This document shows, piece by piece, positions 1 through 8,552 of a stretch of 64,000 nt of DNA. The notes under the pieces were generated by a model that had not been told where the DNA came from, did no database searches, and worked only from the letters and a program-made list of their open reading frames with translations. The position numbers were made by a program, and so were the translations under genes. The first letter of the stretch is position 1. Each line of letters opens with the position of its first letter. Source of the stretch: Fluviicola sp. (GTDB lineage: Bacteria; Bacteroidota; Bacteroidia; Flavobacteriales_D; Crocinitomicaceae); assembly GCA_017983675.1 (NCBI GenBank), contig JAGOAZ010000003.1:98719-162718 (forward strand). Reading direction: 5' to 3'.

Positions 1-166
1 AGACGGGACTTATGAAGTGAAAATTCAGTTAAAAAATCAATTAAAAACAACATACAAAAAACAAATCCCATTGAAAGCCCAATTGAAAGGACAAGTTAAA
101 ATCATTACGAAAAAGAAACGCTTACTAGAACGGTTCTTTGAAAAAATCATCGATTTAGTACAATGA
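1..166 (+). CDS. HlyD-family membrane fusion protein, C-terminal end only
   Basis: An open frame enters from the left edge (frame starting at base 2) and stops at TGA 164-166, giving the last 54 residues of a protein. The tail is lysine-rich, with a stretch reading KAQLKGQVKIITKKKRLLE followed by an amphipathic end. This resembles the C-terminus of HlyD/MFP periplasmic adaptors, which have a small G-x-A/V-x-I-x-T segment and then a basic, helical tail. The stop overlaps the start of a TolC-type gene (ATGA), the usual adaptor/outer-membrane-factor pairing of type I secretion or peptide export. The ABC transporter would lie outside the window. The assignment rests on a short tail plus the neighbour. 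Confidence 0.6.
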   Translation, partial: DGTYEVKIQLKNQLKTTYKKQIPLKAQLKGQVKIITKKKRLLERFFEKIIDLVQ

Positions 167-1437
167 GGAATTTTATATTTTTGTTTCTTTTTTGTCCATT
201 TATTGCGAAGGCTCAGGACACACTTACACTTCAAGAGTGTATTGATTTATTAAAAAATAACAAGCAAAATTTTTATGAGCAGAAATTTACAAATCAAACT
301 AATTTTGTAAATAGAAAATATCATATTTATTCAGCTCTTCCAAATTTAAGTGCTTCAACAGGATTTAACACCTCATTTGGAAGGCGTTTAGACCCTTTTA
401 CTAATACATTTGCCACAAGTAATGTTAACTCTCAATCTTTTGGATTAAATGCAGGAATGACCATTTTTAATGGTTTTTCATACTTTTATAAGCGCAGTAT
501 TTTGAACAATACTATTCAACTTTCTCAACTTGAATTTAAAAAAAAGGAAAATGAACAAATACAATCATTGATTGAAAGTTATATCAATTTATGTAAATTA
601 GAGCTTCGATTGATAATTTCAGACAAGAAAATTAATAATATCCAAGAAATTCAAAATTTACAGCGCATTTTATTAAAAAACGGAAGAATTAGTGCAGTTG
701 ATACATTGAAAAGTTATCTTTCTATCAAAAACGAAGGAGTACTAAAAAGTAAAATATATGCTGAAAATCGTTTATCTCAAATAAACTTAAATTATAAAAT
801 GGGACTCCCATTGAATTCCGCACATCATTTTTCATTTGAATCAATTTCTAATTGCGCAGACAAAATTATTTTCTTTGAATACTTTGAATCTGAACGAATA
901 AAATTGGAATTAATAAATGAAATTGAAAATTTGAAAATTTACAAAAGTTCTATAATGCCATCTGTTTCATTAAATGGAAATATTGGGACAGGATTTTCAA
1001 CAAATAACAAAGATTTTAATTCAATCGGTTATCCAACAAAATCATACACGAGCCAAATCAATGAAAACTTATATGAATCAATTGGAATTTATGTGAACAT
1101 TCCATTGTTTTCAAAAGGTGAGTATTTTAAACAAAAGGAATTAACGGATTTAAAAAAAGAACAGCTTCAAGAAGCTAGAAATAAAAATGAAATTGACTAT
1201 TCAAAGAGAATTGTTGAAATTGAGCAAAAAACACTCGCTTTAAGTGCAGAAATTTCATTAGAAACCGATATTCTCATCACTTTACAACAAGTGTTTGACA
1301 AAACAAAACAATTGTACCTGGAAGGTAGGGTTTCCTACTTAGATTTAGAATCGATAAGCATGACTCTTTTTGAGAAAAAACTAATAATAGAAATGTTAAA
1401 AATTGACAAGCAGTTTTTTCAACTATTAAGTTTATGA
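163..1437 (+). CDS. TolC-family outer-membrane efflux/export protein
   Basis: A 424-residue protein with a signal peptide (residues 1-18, ending FIAKAQ) and the opening TLTLQECIDLLKNN typical of outer-membrane efflux proteins, where a first helix starts just after the signal. The rest is two repeats of long polar helices, with the barrel strand region near SASTGFNTSFGRRLDPFTNTF. Length fits the OEP family (about 420-490). It probably forms the trans-periplasmic exit duct for the adaptor gene that overlaps it by ATGA. The gene is unusually AT-rich: 11 of 60 bases are G or C at 241-300, against 21 of 60 at 1801-1860 in the next gene. The substrate is unknown; a peptide or bacteriocin exporter is possible but not shown. 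Confidence 0.85.
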   Translation: MRNFIFLFLFCPFIAKAQDTLTLQECIDLLKNNKQNFYEQKFTNQTNFVNRKYHIYSALPNLSASTGFNTSFGRRLDPFTNTFATSNVNSQSFGLNAGMTIFNGFSYFYKRSILNNTIQLSQLEFKKKENEQIQSLIESYINLCKLELRLIISDKKINNIQEIQNLQRILLKNGRISAVDTLKSYLSIKNEGVLKSKIYAENRLSQINLNYKMGLPLNSAHHFSFESISNCADKIIFFEYFESERIKLELINEIENLKIYKSSIMPSVSLNGNIGTGFSTNNKDFNSIGYPTKSYTSQINENLYESIGIYVNIPLFSKGEYFKQKELTDLKKEQLQEARNKNEIDYSKRIVEIEQKTLALSAEISLETDILITLQQVFDKTKQLYLEGRVSYLDLESISMTLFEKKLIIEMLKIDKQFFQLLSL

Positions 1438-1527
1438 ATACGCTATCTAAGTTGAAAAACCACTTCTAAAAAACATAACTGAATTATTATCAGAATAATT
1501 AAGCTCAAGCTCCAACGAATCGACAAA

Positions 1528-2853
1528 CTATGCCACCGGAACTAATTCATCAATTTGTTGCGCCAATTGTTGACGTTTCGTGACAAACTTCGATAAATCA
1601 GCATGCTTCATTTTGCCTTTCAACAGATATTCTTTGAACCACGTTCCATAATCGTAAGAAATCTTCCACAAAACTGGCGCGACGAATAAAAAGTAAATCA
1701 CTCCGAAAGACCAGTGCGGGAAGTAGTTCTTTGTTAACCAAATGACGATGGGCAAGGAATAAATCGTTCCAAATACTTTTCCAAGGAGCATTTTAACAGA
1801 ACCCCAAAACACCTTGCGTTTCATGATTTTTTCGGTCAATTTTTTTGCTAAAAAGTATGGGATGAATCCTTGAATTGCACCCAAAATTGCTATTGGCCAC
1901 GCAGTCGCTAGTAAGAACAATTCTTTGGATCGAGAAACCGTTTTTGAAGAAGCGCTTTCAAACACAAATCGGTCTTGAATCTGCATTCTTTTTTCAAGTG
2001 CAAAATAGGCATTCAATTCTTTTTTCAGTTGATTGATAGCTTCGTTTTCTTCGGTCGCATTTTCATTGATCCAATGCGCTAATTTTTTGCTGTATTCGAA
2101 TCGTGCTTTCAACGCTATCGTGTCATCGTGATTGGCATGATTGAAACCTTTTCGGGTAATTTGCATGATGTTTTCTATGAACGCGTAATTGGATTTATCG
2201 GCAACATAAATCACGCAGTCTTGCATCATTCCTTCTAGTTTTTTTGTAATGTCATTGATTGCTTTCGGTGTATTTTCTTCGAAGTCTTTTCGGTAATCGT
2301 TTAAGCAAATTTCACCACCGTATTCCACTAAGAGTTCGCTGCCAATCGTGTTTCTATCGGTATAATTAATCCCTATGGATGCCAAGTAAATTTTCTTTTC
2401 CCAGTTGCATCCTTCTAAAGCCGTAAGCCCCATTCGGACTGCGCCTTTTTTGATAGGTTTTAGACCACGAATTGGCGTGTCGTCTGTAAATCCTTCGCCA
2501 AAAATCAAGATATTACGGCCGTTTGCAAGTGTTTTGTTAACGCGATTGAAAACTGTTTTGTTTTTTTCTTGTGTATTTTCGCCGTCGTGTTGGCGGTAAA
2601 TTGGTAACATGTGCGCTAACCATAGAAACGGTTTCAACCACCATTTAAAGACATCGGAGCGCGTCATAAAGTTAAAAATAGACTTGCTCAATGCGCCCAA
2701 CATAATTGGGTCCATGAAGGAATTTGGGTGATTTGAAACGTAAATAGTACGATTAAAAAAACGTTTTGGTTTGTTGATGAATACGATACGTTTGTAAAAT
2801 AAGCGCAAGGAGATATTTAATGAGCATACAAGTAGGAAGTAGAACAAACGCAT
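1528..2853 (-). CDS. PlsC-like 1-acyl-glycerophosphate acyltransferase
   Basis: A 441-residue membrane-associated acyltransferase. The catalytic motif reads NHPNSFMD (His near residue 42), the Bacteroidota variant of the HX4D box, and an FGEGFTDD block near residue 120 stands in for the substrate-binding FPEG motif. The last third has three hydrophobic segments, so it is longer than a bare PlsC (about 240-270). The family moves acyl groups onto glycerophosphate in phospholipid synthesis; the exact acceptor is not predictable. A longer frame could open at a TTG at 2877, but that codon lies upstream of the promoter -7 box at 2867-2874, so the ATG at 2853 is preferred. It converges with the TolC gene. 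Confidence 0.85.
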   Translation of the reverse strand: MRLFYFLLVCSLNISLRLFYKRIVFINKPKRFFNRTIYVSNHPNSFMDPIMLGALSKSIFNFMTRSDVFKWWLKPFLWLAHMLPIYRQHDGENTQEKNKTVFNRVNKTLANGRNILIFGEGFTDDTPIRGLKPIKKGAVRMGLTALEGCNWEKKIYLASIGINYTDRNTIGSELLVEYGGEICLNDYRKDFEENTPKAINDITKKLEGMMQDCVIYVADKSNYAFIENIMQITRKGFNHANHDDTIALKARFEYSKKLAHWINENATEENEAINQLKKELNAYFALEKRMQIQDRFVFESASSKTVSRSKELFLLATAWPIAILGAIQGFIPYFLAKKLTEKIMKRKVFWGSVKMLLGKVFGTIYSLPIVIWLTKNYFPHWSFGVIYFLFVAPVLWKISYDYGTWFKEYLLKGKMKHADLSKFVTKRQQLAQQIDELVPVA

Positions 2854-2866
2854 AGTTTTTTTTCTG

Positions 2867-2874
2867 CAAAAGTA
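2867..2874 (-). promoter_or_regulatory. -7 box for the PlsC-like gene
   Basis: TACTTTTG on the minus strand matches the Bacteroidota -7 consensus TAnnTTTG and ends 13 bases before the ATG at 2853. No clear -33 TTG is seen. It decides the start codon of the downstream gene. Confidence 0.6.
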
Positions 2875-3025
2875 CAATAGATTGTCATTTACAGCGATAG
2901 GCCAATCAAATTAAATCAACAAAACGGCTGTGAATAGCAATAAATTTTCTGGTCAACGTTTCAGCGCAGTTGTGACAAGGATGAAGTAAAAACAAATTAT
3001 GTTTCTTATTTTTACACAAAAAAAC

Positions 3026-3514
3026 ATGGTTGGTATCATTATGGGAAGTACTTCGGATCTTCCAATTATGCAAGAAGCATCGGCAATTTTAGAAGCATTT
3101 GGAATTCCTTATGAATTAACAATCGTATCAGCACACCGTACACCTGAGCGCATGTTTGACTATGCGAAAACAGCAGCTGAACGTGGATTGAAAGTTATTA
3201 TTGCTGGAGCAGGAGGTGCTGCACATTTACCAGGAATGACAGCTTCGTTGACACCACTTCCAGTTATTGGCGTTCCAATCAAGTCGAGTAATTCCATTGA
3301 TGGATGGGACAGTTTATTGTCGATTGTTCAAATGCCAAATGGTATTCCGGTTGCAACTGTTGCAATCAATGCAGCGAAAAATGCGGGGATATTGGCTGCT
3401 AAAATTTTGGGCGCATCTGATCCAAAATTACAAGCTGAATTATTGAATTACATGGAATCGATGAAAGAAACTGTGTTGGAAGGTGCAAAAAAAGTTGCAA
3501 TCAACAAGCTTTAA
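3026..3514 (+). CDS. purE: N5-carboxyaminoimidazole ribonucleotide mutase PurE
   Basis: A 162-residue class I PurE, which rearranges N5-CAIR to CAIR in purine synthesis. Visible motifs are MGSTSD (residues 6-11), the SAHRTP loop with the catalytic His37, and the glycine-rich [15 protein letters not shown] segment. The frame could begin at 2999, but the ATG at 3026 gives [11 protein letters not shown], the standard PurE start and length. No purK is adjacent. The stop codon abuts the stop of the convergent NamZ-type gene with no spacer. Confidence 0.95.
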   Translation: MVGIIMGSTSDLPIMQEASAILEAFGIPYELTIVSAHRTPERMFDYAKTAAERGLKVIIAGAGGAAHLPGMTASLTPLPVIGVPIKSSNSIDGWDSLLSIVQMPNGIPVATVAINAAKNAGILAAKILGASDPKLQAELLNYMESMKETVLEGAKKVAINKL

Positions 3515-4804
3515 TTAGTTATAAATCAGGTATTTCTGACGCGTTACTAAAAACGTATCAATTGCTGGTTTCCACGAGTTTTTGATTTCTTTTGCAGTTA
3601 AACCATCTTTTAACTGTTGGCGTAATTTTGTTGTGCCTGCCAAGCGGTCAAAGAAGTTTTTCTGATCGATAAATGGAACTGAATCACCTAATTGGTCGCG
3701 CGCATTGATCAACCAGTTCAGGTTAATTTCGTAGGCTCTTTTTCGCTGAATTGAGCGTAAGTCGTAACCATTGCACGATTTATTTTGCCATAAAGGTTCT
3801 TTCGCACCAGTGGTTGGCATGGGTATAAATTGAAAATCTGTTTTTCGAAAATGAGGATGCCCATACATTTCAAAGGGACGTTCCGTTCCACGACCAATAC
3901 TCACTGTTGTTGCTTCGAAAAAGCACAAACTTGGGTACAAGGTAATTGCTAAATCAGTCCGTAAATTAGGGGAAGGAGGAATTTCGATTTCGAATTTTTG
4001 TTTGTGGTTGTAATTTTTGCACGGCACGATATACAGTTTACACGTGTTGTTTTTTGCCAACCAAAATTCTCCGTTAATCATCAATGCATATTCTCCAATC
4101 GTCATTCCATACACAATTGGAACAGGATGCATCCCAATAAATGAAACTTGATCTTTTTCGAGCATTGGCCCATCGATGTAGTGTGCGTTTGGATTTGGTC
4201 GATCCAAAACAATCAACGCTTTGTTGTTTTCCGCACATGCTTCCATCACGTAATGTAATGTGGAAATATAGGTGTAAAAACGCACGCCAACATCTTGGAT
4301 ATCAAACAAAACGATGTCAACATCCCACAATTGGTCTGCGCGTGGTTTTTTGTTGTTTCCGTACAAAGAAACAATTGGTAACCCTGTAATTGGATCTTTG
4401 TGCGACCATACTTTTTCGCCAGCATCAGCAGTTCCTCTGAATCCATGTTCTGGCGCAAAAACCTTTTGTATTTGAATGCCCAATGCAAGTAAAGAATCGA
4501 CTAAATGTGTTTTTCCAATTACCGATGATTGGTTGGCAACAATGGCAACGCGGCGCCCTCTTAATGAATCCAAGTATAAGTTTAAACGACCATTGCCAAG
4601 TTGTAAAGTGGGAACATGAGTAGGTTGATAAACTTCCGTTTGGTAATTTTCTGATTCCTTGATGATTTGTTCGCGTTGAATCGTATTTGTTGTCGTAGTG
4701 GCAGCAGTTGGAAGGGTATTTTCGTGTTTGATCGAGCAACTAAATAGGAAAAGCGCACAAATACTTTGTATGGACAAAAGCTTTATGTAATTTCGTAATC
4801 GCAT
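3515..4804 (-). CDS. NamZ-type exo-beta-N-acetylmuramidase (DUF1343) lipoprotein
   Basis: A 429-residue exported protein. From the ATG at 4804 the N-terminus is a lipoprotein signal with lipobox LFSC (Cys23). The body carries the DUF1343 signatures VANQSSV, FAPEHGFRG, VLFDIQDVGVRFYTY and DRPNPN. NamZ enzymes of this family remove terminal MurNAc from peptidoglycan fragments, which would act here at the periplasmic face during cell-wall recycling. A longer start (4834) would give a 33-residue signal region, so 4804 is preferred. Its ATG overlaps the ATG of the divergent permease gene within one CATG (see findings). The family is clear; activity is inferred. Confidence 0.88.
   Translation of the reverse strand: MRLRNYIKLLSIQSICALFLFSCSIKHENTLPTAATTTTNTIQREQIIKESENYQTEVYQPTHVPTLQLGNGRLNLYLDSLRGRRVAIVANQSSVIGKTHLVDSLLALGIQIQKVFAPEHGFRGTADAGEKVWSHKDPITGLPIVSLYGNNKKPRADQLWDVDIVLFDIQDVGVRFYTYISTLHYVMEACAENNKALIVLDRPNPNAHYIDGPMLEKDQVSFIGMHPVPIVYGMTIGEYALMINGEFWLAKNNTCKLYIVPCKNYNHKQKFEIEIPPSPNLRTDLAITLYPSLCFFEATTVSIGRGTERPFEMYGHPHFRKTDFQFIPMPTTGAKEPLWQNKSCNGYDLRSIQRKRAYEINLNWLINARDQLGDSVPFIDQKNFFDRLAGTTKLRQQLKDGLTAKEIKNSWKPAIDTFLVTRQKYLIYN
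4765..4795 (+). promoter_or_regulatory. Candidate promoter for the FtsX/LolE-type permease
   Basis: TTTG (4765-4768), a 19-base spacer, then TAATTTCG (4788-4795), one base off TAnnTTTG, placed 7 bases before the ATG at 4803. The whole element lies inside the coding region of the divergent NamZ-type gene. A very short leader or leaderless mRNA would result. Confidence 0.5.
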
Positions 4805-6488
4805 GCGTACTAATTGGAATTTCATATTTTTCATTGCTCGAACTCTTCAAAAACAAACTGTTGAAGGGAAAAAAGTTGCGCGTCCGATAACACGAATCGC
4901 AACAATTAGTATCGCACTAGCCATGATTGTTAATACAATTACCGTAGCTATTGTGGATGGTTTTCAACAAGAAGTTAGCCGTAAAGTTATTGGTTTTGGT
5001 TCACATATTTCCATACAAAAAGATGGAGAAGGCACATTATTTGAAACTGCTCCCTTATTAACCGATAAAAAGTTTGAGGATTTAACGCGTTCGATTGACG
5101 GTGTTACCTCTTTACAATCAGTAGCTTACAAACCAGCTTTGTTACAATCGTCTGCTGAAAAAGGGCAAAAAGAAATACTTGGTGTTGTGTTAAAAGGTGT
5201 TGATAAATCGTATGATTGGCATTTTTTTCAAACACATTTGATTTCAGGACGTGTTCCGAATTTCAAGCAAGCTGCTTCCAACGAGTTACTAATTTCTAAG
5301 AATATTGCGCAAAAACTTCACTATTCTTTGGGGGATACTGTTGCGGCTTTTTTCGTGAAGCAACAACCCATTCAACGCGAATTTAAAATTGTTGGAATTT
5401 TTGAAACTGGATTAGCCGATTTTGATCAAGAATTAGTTGTTTGTTCCTTGCACCAAGTTCAACAGTTGAATGATTGGGGAATTCAAGCAGCGATTGAAGT
5501 AGATGACACCTTAGCCAATGGCGAACTTGTCATTCGCGCAAACGTAATAGGTGGGAATGGCAATTATCGCTACGATTGGGGTAATGGATTTGAGCGCTAT
5601 GCCGGTTATCAAATTTGTCCAACAAAAGACACGGTTATTCGTTTAATTGCAGCCGATTTTTGGATCAGATTGGACGAACCAACAGGAGCAACACAATTGC
5701 GCGATGGGGAAACAGCATTGCCCGATACGGCTTATTTAAAAATTTCGCTTACAGGCAACAAGGCAGCTTCATGTTTGTTTCAATTGACAGCGGAAAAAAC
5801 TCTTGATAAAAAATACTTGGACGACACCGGCAATAACTTTTATCTCTTGGCAGGAGCCAAAAAAATCACGTTTTCAGCAACACCCGGAAAAGGATCATTT
5901 ACGCATTATATTGGGTCGTATGAATTGATGGTCAACGACTTTGAAGCGCTTGAAAAAGTCAAAAGAGCTGTTCAGAAAGCAGTTGTGTTTAATCCAAATT
6001 TCACCCAAACTGTTCAAGTGAAAAGCATCAAAGACAATCAGCGCGATTTGTTTGTTTGGTTGAGTTTTTTAGATATTAACATGGCAATTGTTCTCTTGTT
6101 AATGCTTGTAATAGGAATCATCAATATGGGTTCCGCCTTGTTGGTGATGATTTTATTACGTAGTAGTTTTATTGGTGTCTTTAAAGCGATGGGTGCAACC
6201 AATTGGCAATTGCGCAAAGTGTTTTTGGTTCATTTTGGGAAACTTATACTCAAAGGAATGTTGTGGGGAAATGTAATTGGCGTCGGGTTTTGTTTGTTGC
6301 AAGCAGCATTTCACATTGTTCCATTAGACCCTAAAATTTACTATTTGGATGCTGTTCCTGTTTCGATTTCAGTACTTTCTATTATTGGATTAAATGTGAT
6401 TACCTTGATTGTGTGTTTGGCTGCATTGTTGATTCCCTCTTATTTGGTAGCGAAAATTGCGCCATCAAAAGCCATGCGGATGAAATAA
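4803..6488 (+). CDS. FtsX/LolE-type ABC transporter permease with extra periplasmic domain
   Basis: A 561-residue inner-membrane protein with the LolC/E-FtsX plan: one N-terminal membrane helix (about residues 30-52), a long periplasmic region, then three helices (about 420-452, 478-505, 520-550), ending KIAPSKAMRMK. The N-terminal RPITRIATISIALA and the KAMGATNWQLRKVF coupling segment are typical. Relatives are about 400 residues. Roughly residues 226-370 (about 5478-5912) are additional, splitting the MacB-type periplasmic domain between LHQVQQLNDWG and IGSYELMVNDF. Inside the insert, a GGNGNYRYDWGNG stretch looks like a SprB/PKD-type beta-sandwich. The family exports lipoproteins or substrates with a separate ATPase, not present here. 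Substrate unknown. Confidence 0.85.
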   Translation: MRTNWNFIFFIARTLQKQTVEGKKVARPITRIATISIALAMIVNTITVAIVDGFQQEVSRKVIGFGSHISIQKDGEGTLFETAPLLTDKKFEDLTRSIDGVTSLQSVAYKPALLQSSAEKGQKEILGVVLKGVDKSYDWHFFQTHLISGRVPNFKQAASNELLISKNIAQKLHYSLGDTVAAFFVKQQPIQREFKIVGIFETGLADFDQELVVCSLHQVQQLNDWGIQAAIEVDDTLANGELVIRANVIGGNGNYRYDWGNGFERYAGYQICPTKDTVIRLIAADFWIRLDEPTGATQLRDGETALPDTAYLKISLTGNKAASCLFQLTAEKTLDKKYLDDTGNNFYLLAGAKKITFSATPGKGSFTHYIGSYELMVNDFEALEKVKRAVQKAVVFNPNFTQTVQVKSIKDNQRDLFVWLSFLDINMAIVLLLMLVIGIINMGSALLVMILLRSSFIGVFKAMGATNWQLRKVFLVHFGKLILKGMLWGNVIGVGFCLLQAAFHIVPLDPKIYYLDAVPVSISVLSIIGLNVITLIVCLAALLIPSYLVAKIAPSKAMRMK

Positions 6489-6560
6489 TTTGACGGTGCA
6501 TTCGTTTAGGAAGAATCGTTAAAAAATGCATTTGTAAAACGCAGCTCATAAAGAAATTAG

Positions 6561-6568
6561 TAACTTTG
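6561..6568 (+). promoter_or_regulatory. -7 box for the barrel protein/kdtA pair
   Basis: TAACTTTG matches TAnnTTTG exactly and ends 8 bases before the ATG at 6577. A TTTG at 6531-6534 is 26 bases upstream, longer than the usual spacing, so the -33 element is uncertain. Confidence 0.55.
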
Positions 6569-6576
6569 ATTCCCGT

Positions 6577-7341
6577 ATGAAACATTTCAAACAACTCTTA
6601 TTCGTTTTATTGCTGGTGCAATCTTTCTTTCTTTCTGCGCAAAGAAATGTGAAGGATTCTGTCATTAGCACACCATGGATAGGCTTGCATTATGGTTTAA
6701 TTTCTCCTGGAGGAGATTTGTCGGAACGTTTTGGTACCTTGAATCATTTGGGCGTTATGGCTGGATACAAAACCAATCGAAATTGGGTAGTCGGTTTAGA
6801 TGGTAATTTTATTTTTGGCGATCAAATAAAAATAAATACGCTGTTTAGTCATTTGCTTGACAGTTATGGAAATATTACAGACGTTAATGGAGATGTTGCT
6901 CTTGTTTTGGTTATGGCGCGTGGTTTTAATGTTAATTTAATGCTTGGAAAAGTGTTTTCAATTGCTGGACCGAATAGCAATTCGGGAATTTATGTCCATG
7001 GAGGTTTGGGATATGTCCAACATAAAATGCGCGTTGAAACGCAAGATCAAGTTATTCCGACATTGGAATTGGATTATAGAAAAGGATACGATCGCTATAC
7101 AACGGGATTAAATTTCCATCAATTTATTGGCTATGCCTTCATGGCGAATAAGGGCTTTGTAAATTTTTATGGCGGTTTTTATTTTTCTCAAGGATTGACC
7201 TACAACCGTCGTGACATTTTCTTTGATCAACCAACGACACCCGTTCCAACAGCGCAACGCTTGGATCTGCAATACGGCATCAAATTAGGGTGGTTTATTC
7301 CGATTTACGAACGCAAACCAAAAGATTTTTATTACGACTGA
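6577..7341 (+). CDS. Outer-membrane beta-barrel protein of unknown function
   Basis: A 254-residue exported protein with a signal peptide (about residues 1-22, ending FFLSAQ). The rest alternates short aromatic-rich strands with turns (WIGLHYGLISPGG, GYKTNRNWVVGLDGNF, GIYVHGGLGYVQHKM, YGIKLGWFIPIY), consistent with an eight-strand outer-membrane barrel. The stop codon overlaps the first base of kdtA (TGATG), so the two are translated together. A link to lipopolysaccharide assembly is suggested only by that coupling. I do not recognise a named family. Confidence 0.7.
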   Translation: MKHFKQLLFVLLLVQSFFLSAQRNVKDSVISTPWIGLHYGLISPGGDLSERFGTLNHLGVMAGYKTNRNWVVGLDGNFIFGDQIKINTLFSHLLDSYGNITDVNGDVALVLVMARGFNVNLMLGKVFSIAGPNSNSGIYVHGGLGYVQHKMRVETQDQVIPTLELDYRKGYDRYTTGLNFHQFIGYAFMANKGFVNFYGGFYFSQGLTYNRRDIFFDQPTTPVPTAQRLDLQYGIKLGWFIPIYERKPKDFYYD

Positions 7342-8552
7342 TGCGTTTGTTTTACGGATTCGGAATACGCATTTTTTATCTTTTAATGCGATTTGCAGCA
7401 CTCTTTCATACAAAGGCAGCGAAGTGGGTTGCTGGAAGAAAAAGAGGTCTTGAAGGCGTATCCATTCCCAAGGACAGAAAAGTTGTTTGGTTTCATTGTG
7501 CGTCATTAGGAGAATTCGATCAAGGTTTGCCAGTTATGAACGCGCTAAAGGAAAAAGATCCAACGATTTTTCTTGTAGTTACATTTTTTAGTCCTTCTGG
7601 GATGGAGTTTTATGACAAACGAAAACATGCAGTTGATTTAGCACTTTATCTTCCCTTAGATACCAAATCGAAAGCTACAGCATTTGTTGCAACGATTCAA
7701 CCATCATTGGTTTTTTTCGTCAAATATGAGTTTTGGTACAACCATCTAAAAGCTGCAAAACGTCATGGTGCGAAAATATACGGAGTAAGTAGCTTGTTTC
7801 GAACAACACACCGATTTTTCAAATGGTATGGCGGTTTTTTTCGCAAAGCTTTGCGTTTGTTTGACCATTTTTATGTGCAAGATGAACAGTCGCTACGTTT
7901 GTTAAATTCCATCGGCATTATTCAAGTAACTGTAACAGGTGATACGCGATTTGACCGCATGATTGCTGTTACGCAATCAAACGAGGAAGCACCAAAAATC
8001 AAGGCATTTGTTGGGGAAAAGCCAACCTTAATTTTGGGAAGTATTTGGCCTGTCGATTTAGAAAAAATTGCACCAGCATTACTCCGATTATCAGCATCGT
8101 GGAAAATTATCATTGCACCACATTCCATCACAGAAGAAAACATCCAGCTAATTTCGGATTTATTTGCTGGTCGAATTACTCGTTACACAACAGAAGAAGC
8201 AACAAGTGCGCCTGTTTTTGTTTTGGATACCATTGGACAATTAACTGCGGCGTATCAATATGCACAAATTGCGTATGTTGGTGGTGGATTTACTGGGAAA
8301 TTGCACAACATTTTAGAACCAGGTGCATTTGGCGTTCCAGTTATTTTCGGACCTCATTTCAGTCGTTTTCCAGAGGCACAATTGTTTCTAGACAGGAAAG
8401 CAGCAATAAGTATTGATAATGCTGAATCATTTGAAAACGCAGTAAATTATTTTCAACAAAACCAATTGCTTGCTACAACTAATTTAGCAGCACTATTTGC
8501 TGAAAATGCAGGAGCAGCGGACAAAGTTGTTGCAGCTACTTGGCCTGCTTAA
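7341..8552 (+). CDS. kdtA: 3-deoxy-D-manno-octulosonic acid transferase KdtA/WaaA
   Basis: A 403-residue GT30-type glycosyltransferase that adds Kdo to lipid A precursors at the inner-membrane cytoplasmic face. An N-terminal hydrophobic helix (about residues 4-20) is followed by HCASLGEFDQGLPVMNAL, whose Glu is the conserved base region, then VTFFSPSGMEFY, and a C-terminal half with VGGGFTGKLHNILEPGAFGVPVIFGPH. The frame opens earlier (7290), but the ATG at 7341 overlaps the previous stop and gives the family length. It converges with the LOG gene, overlapping it by 4 bases. The presence of Kdo transferase implies a lipopolysaccharide or lipooligosaccharide outer leaflet. Confidence 0.92.
   Translation: MRLFYGFGIRIFYLLMRFAALFHTKAAKWVAGRKRGLEGVSIPKDRKVVWFHCASLGEFDQGLPVMNALKEKDPTIFLVVTFFSPSGMEFYDKRKHAVDLALYLPLDTKSKATAFVATIQPSLVFFVKYEFWYNHLKAAKRHGAKIYGVSSLFRTTHRFFKWYGGFFRKALRLFDHFYVQDEQSLRLLNSIGIIQVTVTGDTRFDRMIAVTQSNEEAPKIKAFVGEKPTLILGSIWPVDLEKIAPALLRLSASWKIIIAPHSITEENIQLISDLFAGRITRYTTEEATSAPVFVLDTIGQLTAAYQYAQIAYVGGGFTGKLHNILEPGAFGVPVIFGPHFSRFPEAQLFLDRKAAISIDNAESFENAVNYFQQNQLLATTNLAALFAENAGAADKVVAATWPA

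Noticed and set aside
1482..1500. AATTATT-N5-AATAATT hairpin between the TolC-type and PlsC-like genes
   Set aside because: The stem is all A/T, is not followed by a T-run, and is expected by chance in DNA this AT-rich.
2877..2877. TTG start for the PlsC-like gene, eight codons upstream
   Set aside because: It lies upstream of the -7 box, so it would not be in the mRNA made from that promoter.
4246..4739. Open frames of 80 and 104 codons on the minus strand inside the NamZ-type gene
   Set aside because: They lie in other frames of a well-supported gene and show no protein-like features.
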